Assembly: GCA_014380365.1 (NCBI GenBank)
Contig: JACMJZ010000025.1
Location: forward strand, 186,001-250,000
From: Pyrinomonadaceae bacterium
GTDB lineage: Bacteria; Acidobacteriota; Blastocatellia; Pyrinomonadales; Pyrinomonadaceae
Reading direction: 5' to 3'
Length of the DNA stretch: 64,000 nucleotides
Below are positions 17,286-25,631 of the stretch, piece after piece. The notes below the pieces were generated by a model. The model made no database searches and had not been told where the DNA came from. It saw only the letters and a list, made by a program, of their open reading frames with translations. Position numbers and translations under genes: made by a program. Numbering within the stretch: the first letter of the stretch is position 1; every line of letters starts with the position of its first letter.

Positions 17286-20200
17286 TTACGTGCCGAAGGC
17301 CTCGACTTCGACGATACGCGAGTAGTGCACGCGCCCGTTCAGGCAATGAATCCTGATCTTCGACGTCGTCACGCCGGGGAACAAGACTTTGGTTATCACC
17401 TTGTTGTTCCCGCGGATCTCGCCGCCCGGCACAGTCACCCACGCCGTGCCGTTCCAGTACTGCACGTCGAAGTCAATCAAGCCGTGAAACTCACAGGTCA
17501 TTGCTTCGGTCGGCTCGCTCGGATTCTTGAAGCTGTCCTGAAGCGTGTAGACCTTGATCTCGTCGATTGTCTTCGAGCCCGCGAAGGCAATCTCGAGATC
17601 GTCTGGCCAGACACCTCGCGTGGCGTCGTTCCAGCCGCCCCCGTTCTCCCAGTTTGCGCCGGCGCGTTCACCGTCGATCGCGCCGCTCGGCAGGTAACTG
17701 CGGAGGCTGGTAAACGATGACGACGCGGTTGCGATGCCGCCATTCAAGGCGAGGGCGACATTGAGCCGCGGCACCGGAATCAGAAACTGTGTGCCACCAC
17801 GCGTGTTGTCGGAACGCCCGGCATTGCCGGCGGCGGCAATAGACGCCGAGCCGCGAAGACCTGTCAGCACGGAGCCGCCGGCGATTGGCGCGTGGCCCGC
17901 AGCGACGAATGGGTTGAACTTGCTGAGCGCCGCCTTAACGGTGATCGTCTTCGTCGCCTGATTAAAGGAGCCGCTGTCCGCCGCGCCGCGATCCGTGTAG
18001 GTCATGCCGCCGTTGCCATTTCGAATGGCGCTGCCAAAGCGATAAGTCTGCGCGCCGGCGCCGTCAGTCTGCGCCAGCAGGTAAAACTGATCGCCACGGT
18101 CGGCAGTTGCCATGGTGAACAAACCGGTCGGGCTGAGTACGGAGTTTGGGGCATTGGCAGCGAAGTTCATCCGCCAGAGTCCGCTGGGCGGCACGGCGGT
18201 CAAGTCTGTCACCTTCATCTTCCCGACGAGCACGAGGTTGTTGGTTGGTCCCTCAGTCGAGTAAGTGACGGATGTGATATCAACAGGCTCATTCTGGTTC
18301 AGGATCGTAGTCGAAGTGCGCGCGTCCTGCGCCGGGTCAACTACCTGCGAGCCGTCAGTCGAGTAGGGAGGCGCCGCCGGCAATCCTGAGCCTTCGACCG
18401 GAGCAGGTACAGTGCCGCCGTTGACGGTCGGTCCGGAAACCTGACGCATCACGAAGGTGTTGCCGTCGTAATCGTTATGGTCGTCGGTGTAAGCGATAAC
18501 GGCCGCGCCCGTCGGGTCAAACGCCACCTGAAAATAGTCAATCAGATTGCGGTTGACGTCCGTGGACGTCGGGCTGAGTCCGGCCAGGGAGATGTTCGAA
18601 GCGTGGTGAACGTGGTCGCTCGCCTTTATCTGACGCACGGTTGGACTTCCCGTGTTTGCCCCCGTTACCTGCGCGAAGAACACATTCCAGTCGGATTCGT
18701 TGTTGTTTACCTCGCTGGCGGTGCCGTACCAGACGATGCCGACTGAGCCCGCCACGGTGCCGGTTTCGATCCAGGGCAGCAGGTTTTTCGTCACCTCCGG
18801 TCCGTTGTTGATTTGGATGGGCGCGCTCCAGGTGTCGCCCTTGTCGGTGGAAGATTTGAGATAGATGTTTGTGCCGTCAGAGTAGTTGACGTAGAGCGTG
18901 CCGTTTGGAGTGCCATCGTCAGCGACCTTGACCACGAAGAATAGGTTGGCCCCGTTGGCCGGTCCTGCGGGTTTGCAGGTGTAGGTCAGAGGTTCGTCTG
19001 TCGGCGTGAGCGGCGTGCCGACGCAGACCTGGCCCGACGAGCCGCTGATGTAGACCGTACCCGTAGCTTTGTGTACGTCAATGTAGCCGGCCTGCCCGAT
19101 CGGACCCGCAGTGCGCGCCGGACCAAAGGTGAATCCGCCATCAGTAGAGCGCTGAATCATTGAAACGGCTGGCGCCAGCGTGCGATAGAAAATGTAAACA
19201 TTGTTTGAGCCAACGGCCTCAAACCATTGGCGGTCGTCGCCGGGTATGCCGCCCGTGATGTTGCCCGCCGGGTTCTTCTGGAAAGTAATGCCGCGGTCGG
19301 TCGACTTGGCGACGGAGATGTTGGCCAGCGCCAGACTTGTAAACGCAAGCGTCGGCGGCGCATTTGGATCTTCAGTGGCACTCGCCGGAAAAGTTACTGC
19401 CAGATCGACGTCGCCGCCGCCGTCCGCGATCAGCGAAGGTTCGGCTTCTCCGGTGAAAGCGTCTGGTTGGCCGCGGTAAAGCGGGTTACGCATGAACGGG
19501 TCGTACATTGGATTCGGCTGACCGTTAACCGTGGGGCGGAGATCGAAGTACCAGAGGTCACAGCCCGCGGGCACACCGCGAATACCGGCGACGTAAGCGT
19601 TGCCAAACTTGTCAACGCGCAACGAAGGTTCACCGTCGCGAACGGTGGCGGGCGCGTGCAACGGCACATTTGGACTGAAGTTAATTCCGCCCTTCAGATA
19701 TGTGACCCCCGCTCCAGTCGGTGTCGGCGTTGGCACCGGTTCACCCGGCGCAAGCACTGGCATTGTCGCTTTCGAGTCGCAGGGTCCGAGCGTGCCGGGG
19801 ATTGTGCCGGGGCAGGCCGACTGCGAGTCGTAATAGATTCTGGTGTTGTTTTGCGAGTCGATAAACGCAGGGTCGATTGTGAGTACGATGTTCTGGGCCG
19901 CAATAATCTCCGGTAGGAATATTTTTGCCGAAAGCAGCTTGGGAACGTTCGGAAGATCCGGGGTGGCCCGCACTCTTTCCGCGTATCCAAGTACACCATC
20001 TGCCCAAACCTTGATAGTCCAGTCGGCATTGCCTACGCCACCGCCACATGCGCCACACGAAGCCCAAAAGTCGACTGTCATTTCGCCGCCGAGCCGTGTC
20101 GGTCCCGAGTTCCAAATCCAGTTTGGATCGTAAATGTTCCGATCGGCAGTGCCGTCCAGCGCCGGGTTGGCAACAAACCAGCTTGCGGCCGGGTTTGTCG

Positions 20201-20492
20201 GATCCAACGCGCTACTGGTCCTCAGAAACGGCCCGTCGCAGTTAAGGATGTCCGCACGGCCATCACCAGTGCAGGGTGTCGCCGGGGAGCCGCCCGAATC
20301 GTGCCCGTTGCCGTGAAAGTGCAGGACAGTCGGCGTGACCGCGCGCACCACCGTAGGCAGCGAAGGCGCCAGTGCGGCGACCGTGCAGATCGCCGCAGCC
20401 AGGGCCAGCGTGATCATGATTTGTAAACGGGCCGAGCTGAAGCGTGACTCCGGCTGGTTCTGGGAACGCGGCGCACTTGATTGACGGGACAT
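17286..20492 (-). CDS. Secreted Asp-box protein with discoidin-like C-terminus
   Basis: ATG at 20492 has AGGAG nine bases upstream. About 1068 residues. The N-terminus carries a charged stretch and a hydrophobic segment (IMITLALAAAICTVAAL) that acts as signal peptide or anchor. Residues ~260-700 hold Asp-box motifs (STDRGITF, STDGGFTF, STDKGDTW), suggesting a sialidase-fold beta-propeller; a later beta-rich region (about 720-910) and the shared C-terminal domain from about 915 (WENGGGWND, WVTVPGG, HYSRIVEVE) follow. No sialidase catalytic set is recognised, so it may bind rather than cut glycans. It has its own direct-repeat site (20555-20586) directly upstream and is separated from the M4 gene by a 540-bp gap, so it is probably a separate unit under the same control. 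Confidence 0.87.
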   Translation of the reverse strand: MSRQSSAPRSQNQPESRFSSARLQIMITLALAAAICTVAALAPSLPTVVRAVTPTVLHFHGNGHDSGGSPATPCTGDGRADILNCDGPFLRTSSALDPTNPAASWFVANPALDGTADRNIYDPNWIWNSGPTRLGGEMTVDFWASCGACGGGVGNADWTIKVWADGVLGYAERVRATPDLPNVPKLLSAKIFLPEIIAAQNIVLTIDPAFIDSQNNTRIYYDSQSACPGTIPGTLGPCDSKATMPVLAPGEPVPTPTPTGAGVTYLKGGINFSPNVPLHAPATVRDGEPSLRVDKFGNAYVAGIRGVPAGCDLWYFDLRPTVNGQPNPMYDPFMRNPLYRGQPDAFTGEAEPSLIADGGGDVDLAVTFPASATEDPNAPPTLAFTSLALANISVAKSTDRGITFQKNPAGNITGGIPGDDRQWFEAVGSNNVYIFYRTLAPAVSMIQRSTDGGFTFGPARTAGPIGQAGYIDVHKATGTVYISGSSGQVCVGTPLTPTDEPLTYTCKPAGPANGANLFFVVKVADDGTPNGTLYVNYSDGTNIYLKSSTDKGDTWSAPIQINNGPEVTKNLLPWIETGTVAGSVGIVWYGTASEVNNNESDWNVFFAQVTGANTGSPTVRQIKASDHVHHASNISLAGLSPTSTDVNRNLIDYFQVAFDPTGAAVIAYTDDHNDYDGNTFVMRQVSGPTVNGGTVPAPVEGSGLPAAPPYSTDGSQVVDPAQDARTSTTILNQNEPVDITSVTYSTEGPTNNLVLVGKMKVTDLTAVPPSGLWRMNFAANAPNSVLSPTGLFTMATADRGDQFYLLAQTDGAGAQTYRFGSAIRNGNGGMTYTDRGAADSGSFNQATKTITVKAALSKFNPFVAAGHAPIAGGSVLTGLRGSASIAAAGNAGRSDNTRGGTQFLIPVPRLNVALALNGGIATASSSFTSLRSYLPSGAIDGERAGANWENGGGWNDATRGVWPDDLEIAFAGSKTIDEIKVYTLQDSFKNPSEPTEAMTCEFHGLIDFDVQYWNGTAWVTVPGGEIRGNNKVITKVLFPGVTTSKIRIHCLNGRVHYSRIVEVEAFGT

Positions 20493-20554
20493 GGTGGAAG
20501 CTCCTTTGGAATTACGAATGTCAATTTATCCGCTGATACAGGTTGATGTTGGAA

Positions 20555-20586
20555 ATCTAAAATGTGATGGTTGAGAAAAACTTGAG
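20555..20586 (-). promoter_or_regulatory. SARP-type direct-repeat promoter, site f
   Basis: On the minus strand CTCAA at 20586-20582 and 20575-20571, 11 bp apart, as CTCAAGTTTTTCTCAA. The expected -10 position (20560-20555) reads TTAGAT, weaker than in sites a-d. About 65 bp before the ATG of the Asp-box gene at 20492. Confidence 0.55.
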
Positions 20587-20672
20587 GATTGCGGAAACGG
20601 GCAAAAAGCGGAGGGAAACCCAGGGCTGGAAACTCTGCCACCGGGCTAAAACCACGGTGTTAATGAGAGTCG

Positions 20673-21146
20673 CTACTCGAAGGTGCGCAGGAGGCGATAG
20701 GAAGTCAGAAACTGTGGGTCGTTGCCGAGCGCCTCAAACACGTAGCCGGGGCGTTTACCTCGCGCTGACACCCTCCAGATGTAGGTGTGGTTTGTGCCAT
20801 CGGTTTTATGCTGGGCGACGCTTAGGTCACCCAGATCGCTGTAACGCAGACGCTGTTTAGCATCCGTGCGCGCGATCGCAGTTATCCAGCGCACGACCTT
20901 TGTTTTAGCGTCGAATCTCACCCCAACAAAAGAAATGCGACTGTCGCGCACCTCCCACACGTCATGCTTCATTCGGTCATTGACCTGCAGGCGCCCGGCC
21001 TTATTCAAACGCCGGCGCGCCTCTGGCTCGCTCATGCCGGGGCGAACCCCAAACACGTCACCCGGCGGATTCCTGGCGAAGGCGAGCCGCTCGGCCACGG
21101 CGAAAACCGTGAGCAGCAGACAAAACACAGTCAACTTTTTCATCAT
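20673..21146 (-). CDS. Small secreted protein of unknown function
   Basis: The frame stays open upstream to 21356, but the sequence from codon 71 (MMKKLTVFCLLLTVFAVAERLAFA) is a textbook signal peptide and the promoter-like site b lies inside the longer version, so I place the start at ATG 21146 (or the adjacent ATG at 21143); GGAGGAAGAG lies 10-17 bases upstream. The mature part is about 135 residues, begins GDVFGVRPGMSEPEARRRLNKAG, and is rich in Arg and Lys. That opening resembles the start of small BamE/SmpA-like domains, but I see no lipobox cysteine and do not claim homology. It is convergent with nothing and divergent from the exopolysaccharide cluster, sharing its control region. Confidence 0.75.
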   Translation of the reverse strand: MMKKLTVFCLLLTVFAVAERLAFARNPPGDVFGVRPGMSEPEARRRLNKAGRLQVNDRMKHDVWEVRDSRISFVGVRFDAKTKVVRWITAIARTDAKQRLRYSDLGDLSVAQHKTDGTNHTYIWRVSARGKRPGYVFEALGNDPQFLTSYRLLRTFE

Positions 21147-21224
21147 TTTCAAAGTCTCTTCCTCCTGCGTTTCCAGCCCCCAGGTTCGCCCAATCACGCC
21201 AGCAAATCGTTTGGGAGCAGCTAC

Positions 21225-21269
21225 AGGATAATCACCTGAGTTGAGAAATACTTGGGCGCCAGACTTGAG
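21225..21269 (-). promoter_or_regulatory. SARP-type direct-repeat promoter, site b
   Basis: On the minus strand CTCAA (21269-21265), CCCAA (21256-21252) and CTCAA (21245-21241), steps of 13 and 11 bp exactly as in site a, then 10 nt to TATCCT (21230-21225). It points at the small secreted gene starting at 21146. Confidence 0.68.
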
Positions 21270-21464
21270 TATTACAAACATGTCAAACATTTTCCTGCTG
21301 ATTTGCCCAGTTTCGCCAAGAATCCTAACGCATTTGCGGGGTTTGGAATGGTTCAAGCCTCGGGGTCAAGCTGAAATAGTCTGCCCGAGCCGGGATATTT
21401 ACTTTCGGCCGCTGACATTTACCGGCGATTTATTGGAGTTGTTTGCGCGCCCCGAGGAAAATAC

Positions 21465-21496
21465 CTCAAGAATTTCTCAAGCCTTATAGCTATTCT
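21465..21496 (+). promoter_or_regulatory. SARP-type direct-repeat promoter, site c (head of exopolysaccharide cluster)
   Basis: CTCAA at 21465 and 21476, 11 bp apart (CTCAAGAATTTCTCAA), then 10 nt to TATTCT at 21491-21496. It points into the Wza-like gene, about 275 bp from its ATG. The stretch 21147-21770 holds no gene; sites b and c are back to back in it. Confidence 0.68.
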
Positions 21497-21770
21497 CCCA
21501 TCGTAGGAAAACGACAGATTGTCCCGGGTATTTACAGCTGGATGGACGGAAACTGAGGAAACAGCGTTCCTCGCTAACAACTAGAGATTTGGGTGTGCGG
21601 AAACTTTCAATCTCAGTTTGGAGAAAACTTGATGCGGCCTCGCACATGGGGCTTCCCCTTCGGGGGTACAGCGTGAATTCCTCCACCAGCTCTCCGGTGA
21701 AGGTTGGTCAGGCGAAGGCACGGGTTTGAAAACGGACGAAGCTGGATGCGCCAAACAGGCTGGTGACAAA

Positions 21771-22886
21771 ATGAAGCTGATTCGACTAACAACTGAAAGT
21801 GGCACGGGCGTGCGGGGTCCCCGGCGGGGCAGCCCCGCTGGGGTGCTCGACCCGCCCGTGGATCACGCGCAAGATGCGCGTGCCACAATCTTGAAGCTCG
21901 TACGCTTCTCTTTCGTCCTGGCGCTGCTGGTATTGACGGCCGGTATTGGCTGGGCCCAACAAGCTGAGGTCAGCAATGCGTCCCACGCGACCCCTTCCGC
22001 TTCGTCTAATTCAACACCATCCACGGAGGATCGTTATCGGATTGGACCCGGCGACGTGCTCGACATTCGTATATTTAACAAACCGCAGTTTTCGCGCGAA
22101 AGCGTTCGCGTTGACGGACGCGGAATGATCCGGATGCCTTTGATTCAAACTGAAATCCAGGCGGCGTGTCGGACCGAAGCAGAACTGGCGCGGGAAGTCA
22201 CCACGCAATACCTGGAATACTTGCGAAACCCGCAGGTCGACGTTTTTATCCGAGACTTCCAGTCGCAGCTCGTGTCGGTACTCGGCGCTGTGCGCACCCC
22301 GACCCGGTTTCAACTCCAGCGTCGCGTTCGCCTCCTGGAATTGCTTTCGCACGCCGGCGGTCCAAACGACGCTGCGGGACGGACCATTCAGGTAGTTCAC
22401 ACCGCCGCGCCTTCGATGTGCGAAACATCGGCGCAGGCCGAAGCCGACGAAACCGCCCTGGATAATTACAAGTTGGATGAAACGCTGAAAGGCGAAGTGG
22501 CGGCGAACCCATACGTGCGTCCCGGCGACGTGATCAGCGTCTCCGAAGCGGAGCAGGCGTTTATCGTCGGCAACGTGCTGAGGCCGCAAGCAATTTCGCT
22601 CAAGGAACGCGTTACCGTCTCACGCGCAGTGGCGATGAGCGGTGGCACGATGCCTGACACGAAGAGCGACCGCGTGCGCATCGTCAGGCAGCCGCCCGGA
22701 ACCACCAACCGGACAGAAATCATCGTGGACTTGAAAGCAATCGACAAGCAGAAGGCCGAAGACGTTGTGCTACAGGCAGGTGACATCGTTGACGTTCCGA
22801 CCTCCGGCGCCAAGAGATTGTTCCGAAGTCTGGTAGGCGCAGTTATTCCTAATATCGCTCAGTTGCCGGTACGTGTCATTCCTTAG
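21771..22886 (+). CDS. Polysaccharide export protein, Wza/BexD-like
   Basis: ATG at 21771 has GGTGA four bases upstream; a TTG at 21726 and a TTG at 21891 are in the same frame. The 21891 start would give a clean signal peptide (MKLVRFSFVLALLVLTAGIG). With the ATG start, about 30 residues ahead of that hydrophobic stretch are written by repeat R1 (SGTGVRGP...DHAQDARAT), so an element has landed between start and signal sequence without breaking the frame. The mature part has the polysaccharide export domain (RYRIGPGDVLDIRIF) followed by SLBB-like units (LVSVLGAVRTPTRF; AFIVGNVLRPQAI). By family it forms the outer-membrane channel for exopolysaccharide. No lipobox cysteine seen. First gene of the cluster, behind site c, and 66 bp before its Wzz/kinase partner. 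Confidence 0.9.
   Translation: MKLIRLTTESGTGVRGPRRGSPAGVLDPPVDHAQDARATILKLVRFSFVLALLVLTAGIGWAQQAEVSNASHATPSASSNSTPSTEDRYRIGPGDVLDIRIFNKPQFSRESVRVDGRGMIRMPLIQTEIQAACRTEAELAREVTTQYLEYLRNPQVDVFIRDFQSQLVSVLGAVRTPTRFQLQRRVRLLELLSHAGGPNDAAGRTIQVVHTAAPSMCETSAQAEADETALDNYKLDETLKGEVAANPYVRPGDVISVSEAEQAFIVGNVLRPQAISLKERVTVSRAVAMSGGTMPDTKSDRVRIVRQPPGTTNRTEIIVDLKAIDKQKAEDVVLQAGDIVDVPTSGAKRLFRSLVGAVIPNIAQLPVRVIP
21800..21886. repeat. Repeat family R1, copy 2, inside the coding start of the exporter
   Basis: Same ends as the 48-bp R1 unit (TGGCACGGGCGT ... GATGCGCGTGCCAC) but enlarged to 87 bp by a GC-rich palindromic insert in the middle. It is read in frame as part of the exporter's N-terminus if translation begins at 21771. 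Confidence 0.85.
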
Positions 22887-22952
22887 AAGTGAGGCGCAGT
22901 TTCTATTGAGAACTGAACTGTCCAACACATATTCCCCAGTCAGGTGAAAACG

Positions 22953-25355
22953 ATGAACGAACCCATAGAGCCACGCAACGAGATTTCGAAACTGACCGCA
23001 CTCGCGAAGCCGGCGGAAACATTCGTGCCTTCGTCCTATTACAGTTATGACCCGGAGGGCGACGGCGAAAAGGGCGGCTACTCGCGACTGCATGATTACC
23101 TGCGTTCCGCACGCAAGCGAATCTGGCTGATCCTGGGAATCGTAGTCGTGATCACCACGCTGGCAGCTTTCTACATGGCGCGCCAGCCGGACGTCTATGA
23201 AGCGAAGGCCAACGTTCAGGTTGACCTGGAGGTAAGCAATCCGGTACTCGGTTCGATCAAGAGTAATTCGTTTATCCTCAACGCCCCGTCGCAGGACCCG
23301 GGCTACTTCAACACCCAGCTACAAATTCTTTCGAGCGCAAATCTGTTGGGTCGCGTAGTCAAGACGCTGGATCTGGCCAACAACCGCGCCTTCGTAAATC
23401 CACAGTCAGTACAGGATCGTTCGACCTGGGGAAGCCTCAAGCACATGGCCGGCTTTGGCAAGAAAACTACGGACGAAGACAAGAATCGTCAGGTTGAACG
23501 ACTGCCGCTCAACGACACCCTCGCGCCTGCGACGGCGCGCGACGACATAGTTGAAATCAACCGGCTTTCTCCCTATGTCGAAAGCCTGCAAAGATCGCTG
23601 ACCGTAAAGCAGATCAACGATACACGGCTGATCGAAATTCGTTTCAAGCACTCTGATCCTCAAGTGGCGTCCAAAGTTATCAATGGCATTGCTGACGCTT
23701 TTGCGTACTCGAATCTCGAGCGAAAGACCGAGACGAGCGACAAGGCCGGCGACTTCCTGCAGAAGCGAATCATCGAGCTCCAAAGCGAAATCCGCCGCGG
23801 CGAAGAGACGCTGATTAACTACGCCAAAAACCACCAGATTATTTCGCTCGACGCCAGCCAGAACACGGTGGTGGATCGACTTTCCGGTCTCAACAAACAA
23901 CTCATGGAGGCGGAGAACGAACGCAAGATGGCAGAGTCGGCTTACCGCGCGAGCCAGGCGCCCGGCGCTGCTGAAGCGCTCGCCGAAGAGTCGGCCAAAC
24001 TCGCGGCTGAAGCGGAGACGAAGCTGATTGAGTTGCGACAAAAGCGCGCTGACCTGCTGGTTGAGTACACAGAAAAAGTTCCTGACATCAAGCAGATTGA
24101 CGAACAGATTGCAGAGCTTGAGAAGCAGGCCAAGGAATCGAGGCGTCAGGCTGTTACTGTGCTCACCACCAATCTCGCGACCCGCTACCGCCAGGCGTTC
24201 GCCGCCGAACAGTCGCTGCGAAAGTCGTTCAATGCGCAACGCGGCGAAACGCTGACGCAAAACGAAGCGGCGGTAAACTACCGCATCATCCAGCAGGAAA
24301 TCGAAACCAATAAGGGATTGCTGGAGGGCCTGTTGGGGCGTGCCAAGGAAAACGACGTGGTAGTGGCAGGAACGCCAAACAACATTCACGTAGTCGATTA
24401 TGCGACGGTGCCCAAGAGTCCGGTGGGACCAAAACGTCTGGAGGGCATTGGCCTGGCGTTCCTCCTTTCGTTTGTTGTGGGGATCGCGTTCGCGCGTTAC
24501 CTGGAATACCTGGACGACACAATTCATTCGTCAGACGATGTGGAGAAGCTCCTCCATCTGCCGGCCCTGGCCGTGATTCCGGCAATTGGAAATTCCGCTC
24601 GCCGCCGTTTGTTGTCGACAGTTACGTCGCTGCAAATGAAGAATGACTTCCAGAGCGAGCTGCTGATCGACTCCGATGCGCGCTCGCCGCTGGCTGAGGC
24701 TTATCGCCATCTGCGAACTTCCATCCTGCTCTCGTCCGCGGGTGGTGCGCCTCAAACTCTGCTGGTCACCTCGAGTCAACCGGCTGAAGGAAAGACTACG
24801 ACGGCGGTCAACACCGCCTTGATTCTGCAGCAGACCGGGGCGAGCGTGCTGCTGATTGATGGAGACATGCGCCGGCCGCGCTTGCATTCGATTTTCGGCA
24901 TGGATAATCAAACCGGCCTCAGCACAATTCTCGCCAGCAAGATGAACGACGCCGAGATGCTCTCGCTGGTTGAACGACACAAGTCGACTGGCGTTTACGT
25001 GCTCACCGCCGGAACGATCCCGCCCAACCCGGCGGAACTGATTGGCTCTGAAACGATGCAACGCCTGATCACCACGCTCAAACGCAAGTTTACGCACATC
25101 ATTATCGACTCGCCGCCAGTTGCTTCGTTTACAGACAGCGTGCTGATCGCGTCGCTGGTGGATGGGGCGCTGCTCGTGGTGCACGGCGATCATGCTTCGC
25201 GCGCAATCGTGCGTCGCTCGAAACAGATGTTGCACGACGTGGGAGCGAAAATCTTCGGCGTGGTCCTGAACAACGTCAGCGAGGTGCCGAACGATTACTA
25301 CTACAGCACTTACTACCAGAAGTATTACAAAGGCGAGGACAGCATCGCGTCTTGA
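22953..25355 (+). CDS. Wzz-type chain-length regulator fused to BY-type tyrosine kinase
   Basis: ATG at 22953 follows AGGTGA with a 5-base gap; a GTG three codons earlier overlaps that site. About 800 residues. A Wzz domain starts with a membrane segment near 56-76 (IWLILGIVVVITTLAAFYM), continues in a long coiled-coil periplasmic part (about 260-440) and returns through a second membrane segment near 500. The C-terminal kinase has Walker A SSQPAEGKTTTA, Walker A' LLIDGDMRRPR and Walker B HIIIDSPP, and ends in a tyrosine cluster (NDYYYSTYYQKYYKG), the usual autophosphorylation tail. By family it sets polymer length and drives export with the Wza-like channel just upstream. Confidence 0.95.
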   Translation: MNEPIEPRNEISKLTALAKPAETFVPSSYYSYDPEGDGEKGGYSRLHDYLRSARKRIWLILGIVVVITTLAAFYMARQPDVYEAKANVQVDLEVSNPVLGSIKSNSFILNAPSQDPGYFNTQLQILSSANLLGRVVKTLDLANNRAFVNPQSVQDRSTWGSLKHMAGFGKKTTDEDKNRQVERLPLNDTLAPATARDDIVEINRLSPYVESLQRSLTVKQINDTRLIEIRFKHSDPQVASKVINGIADAFAYSNLERKTETSDKAGDFLQKRIIELQSEIRRGEETLINYAKNHQIISLDASQNTVVDRLSGLNKQLMEAENERKMAESAYRASQAPGAAEALAEESAKLAAEAETKLIELRQKRADLLVEYTEKVPDIKQIDEQIAELEKQAKESRRQAVTVLTTNLATRYRQAFAAEQSLRKSFNAQRGETLTQNEAAVNYRIIQQEIETNKGLLEGLLGRAKENDVVVAGTPNNIHVVDYATVPKSPVGPKRLEGIGLAFLLSFVVGIAFARYLEYLDDTIHSSDDVEKLLHLPALAVIPAIGNSARRRLLSTVTSLQMKNDFQSELLIDSDARSPLAEAYRHLRTSILLSSAGGAPQTLLVTSSQPAEGKTTTAVNTALILQQTGASVLLIDGDMRRPRLHSIFGMDNQTGLSTILASKMNDAEMLSLVERHKSTGVYVLTAGTIPPNPAELIGSETMQRLITTLKRKFTHIIIDSPPVASFTDSVLIASLVDGALLVVHGDHASRAIVRRSKQMLHDVGAKIFGVVLNNVSEVPNDYYYSTYYQKYYKGEDSIAS

Positions 25356-25371
25356 TTCTGCCTGCCGAATC

Positions 25372-25589
25372 TCAGCGCCAACGGCGCGAAATGTAATAGC
25401 CTGGGCCATCGGCCCAGGTGGGATCCGTCACAAGGCTGCTTCGCGCTGTAGGCGCGAAATGAAGTTGGCCACCATGCTATATTCCCCGTCGAACTTCCGA
25501 TTTCGCGCCTTCAGCGCTTCCAAGAGTCAGTCAGGCATCTCAACCTAGGGCGTTGCCCTAGGCTATTGCATTTCGCGCCGTTGGCGCTG
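25372..25589. repeat. Long composite palindrome family R3, copy 2
   Basis: About 218 bp with the same nested arms as 17072-17281 (AGCGCCAACGGCGCGAAATG ... CATTTCGCGCCGTTGGCGCT; CTGGGCCATCGGCCCAG ... CTAGGGCGTTGCCCTAG). It occupies the gap between the kinase and the first glycosyltransferase. A TTG inside its right arm is in frame with that gene but is not taken as the start. Confidence 0.85.
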
Positions 25590-25631
25590 GAACCTTGGGT
25601 TTCAAGTAGTCTTGCCAGACACTGCTTCCAA

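Noticed and set aside
20673-21356. Longer 227-codon version of the small secreted protein
   Set aside because: The extra 70 codons hide the signal peptide and run through promoter site b; the ATG at 21146 fits better.
23406-24527. Antisense 373-codon frame
   Set aside because: Lies wholly opposite the Wzz/kinase gene, whose motifs are intact; long shadow frames are common at this GC.
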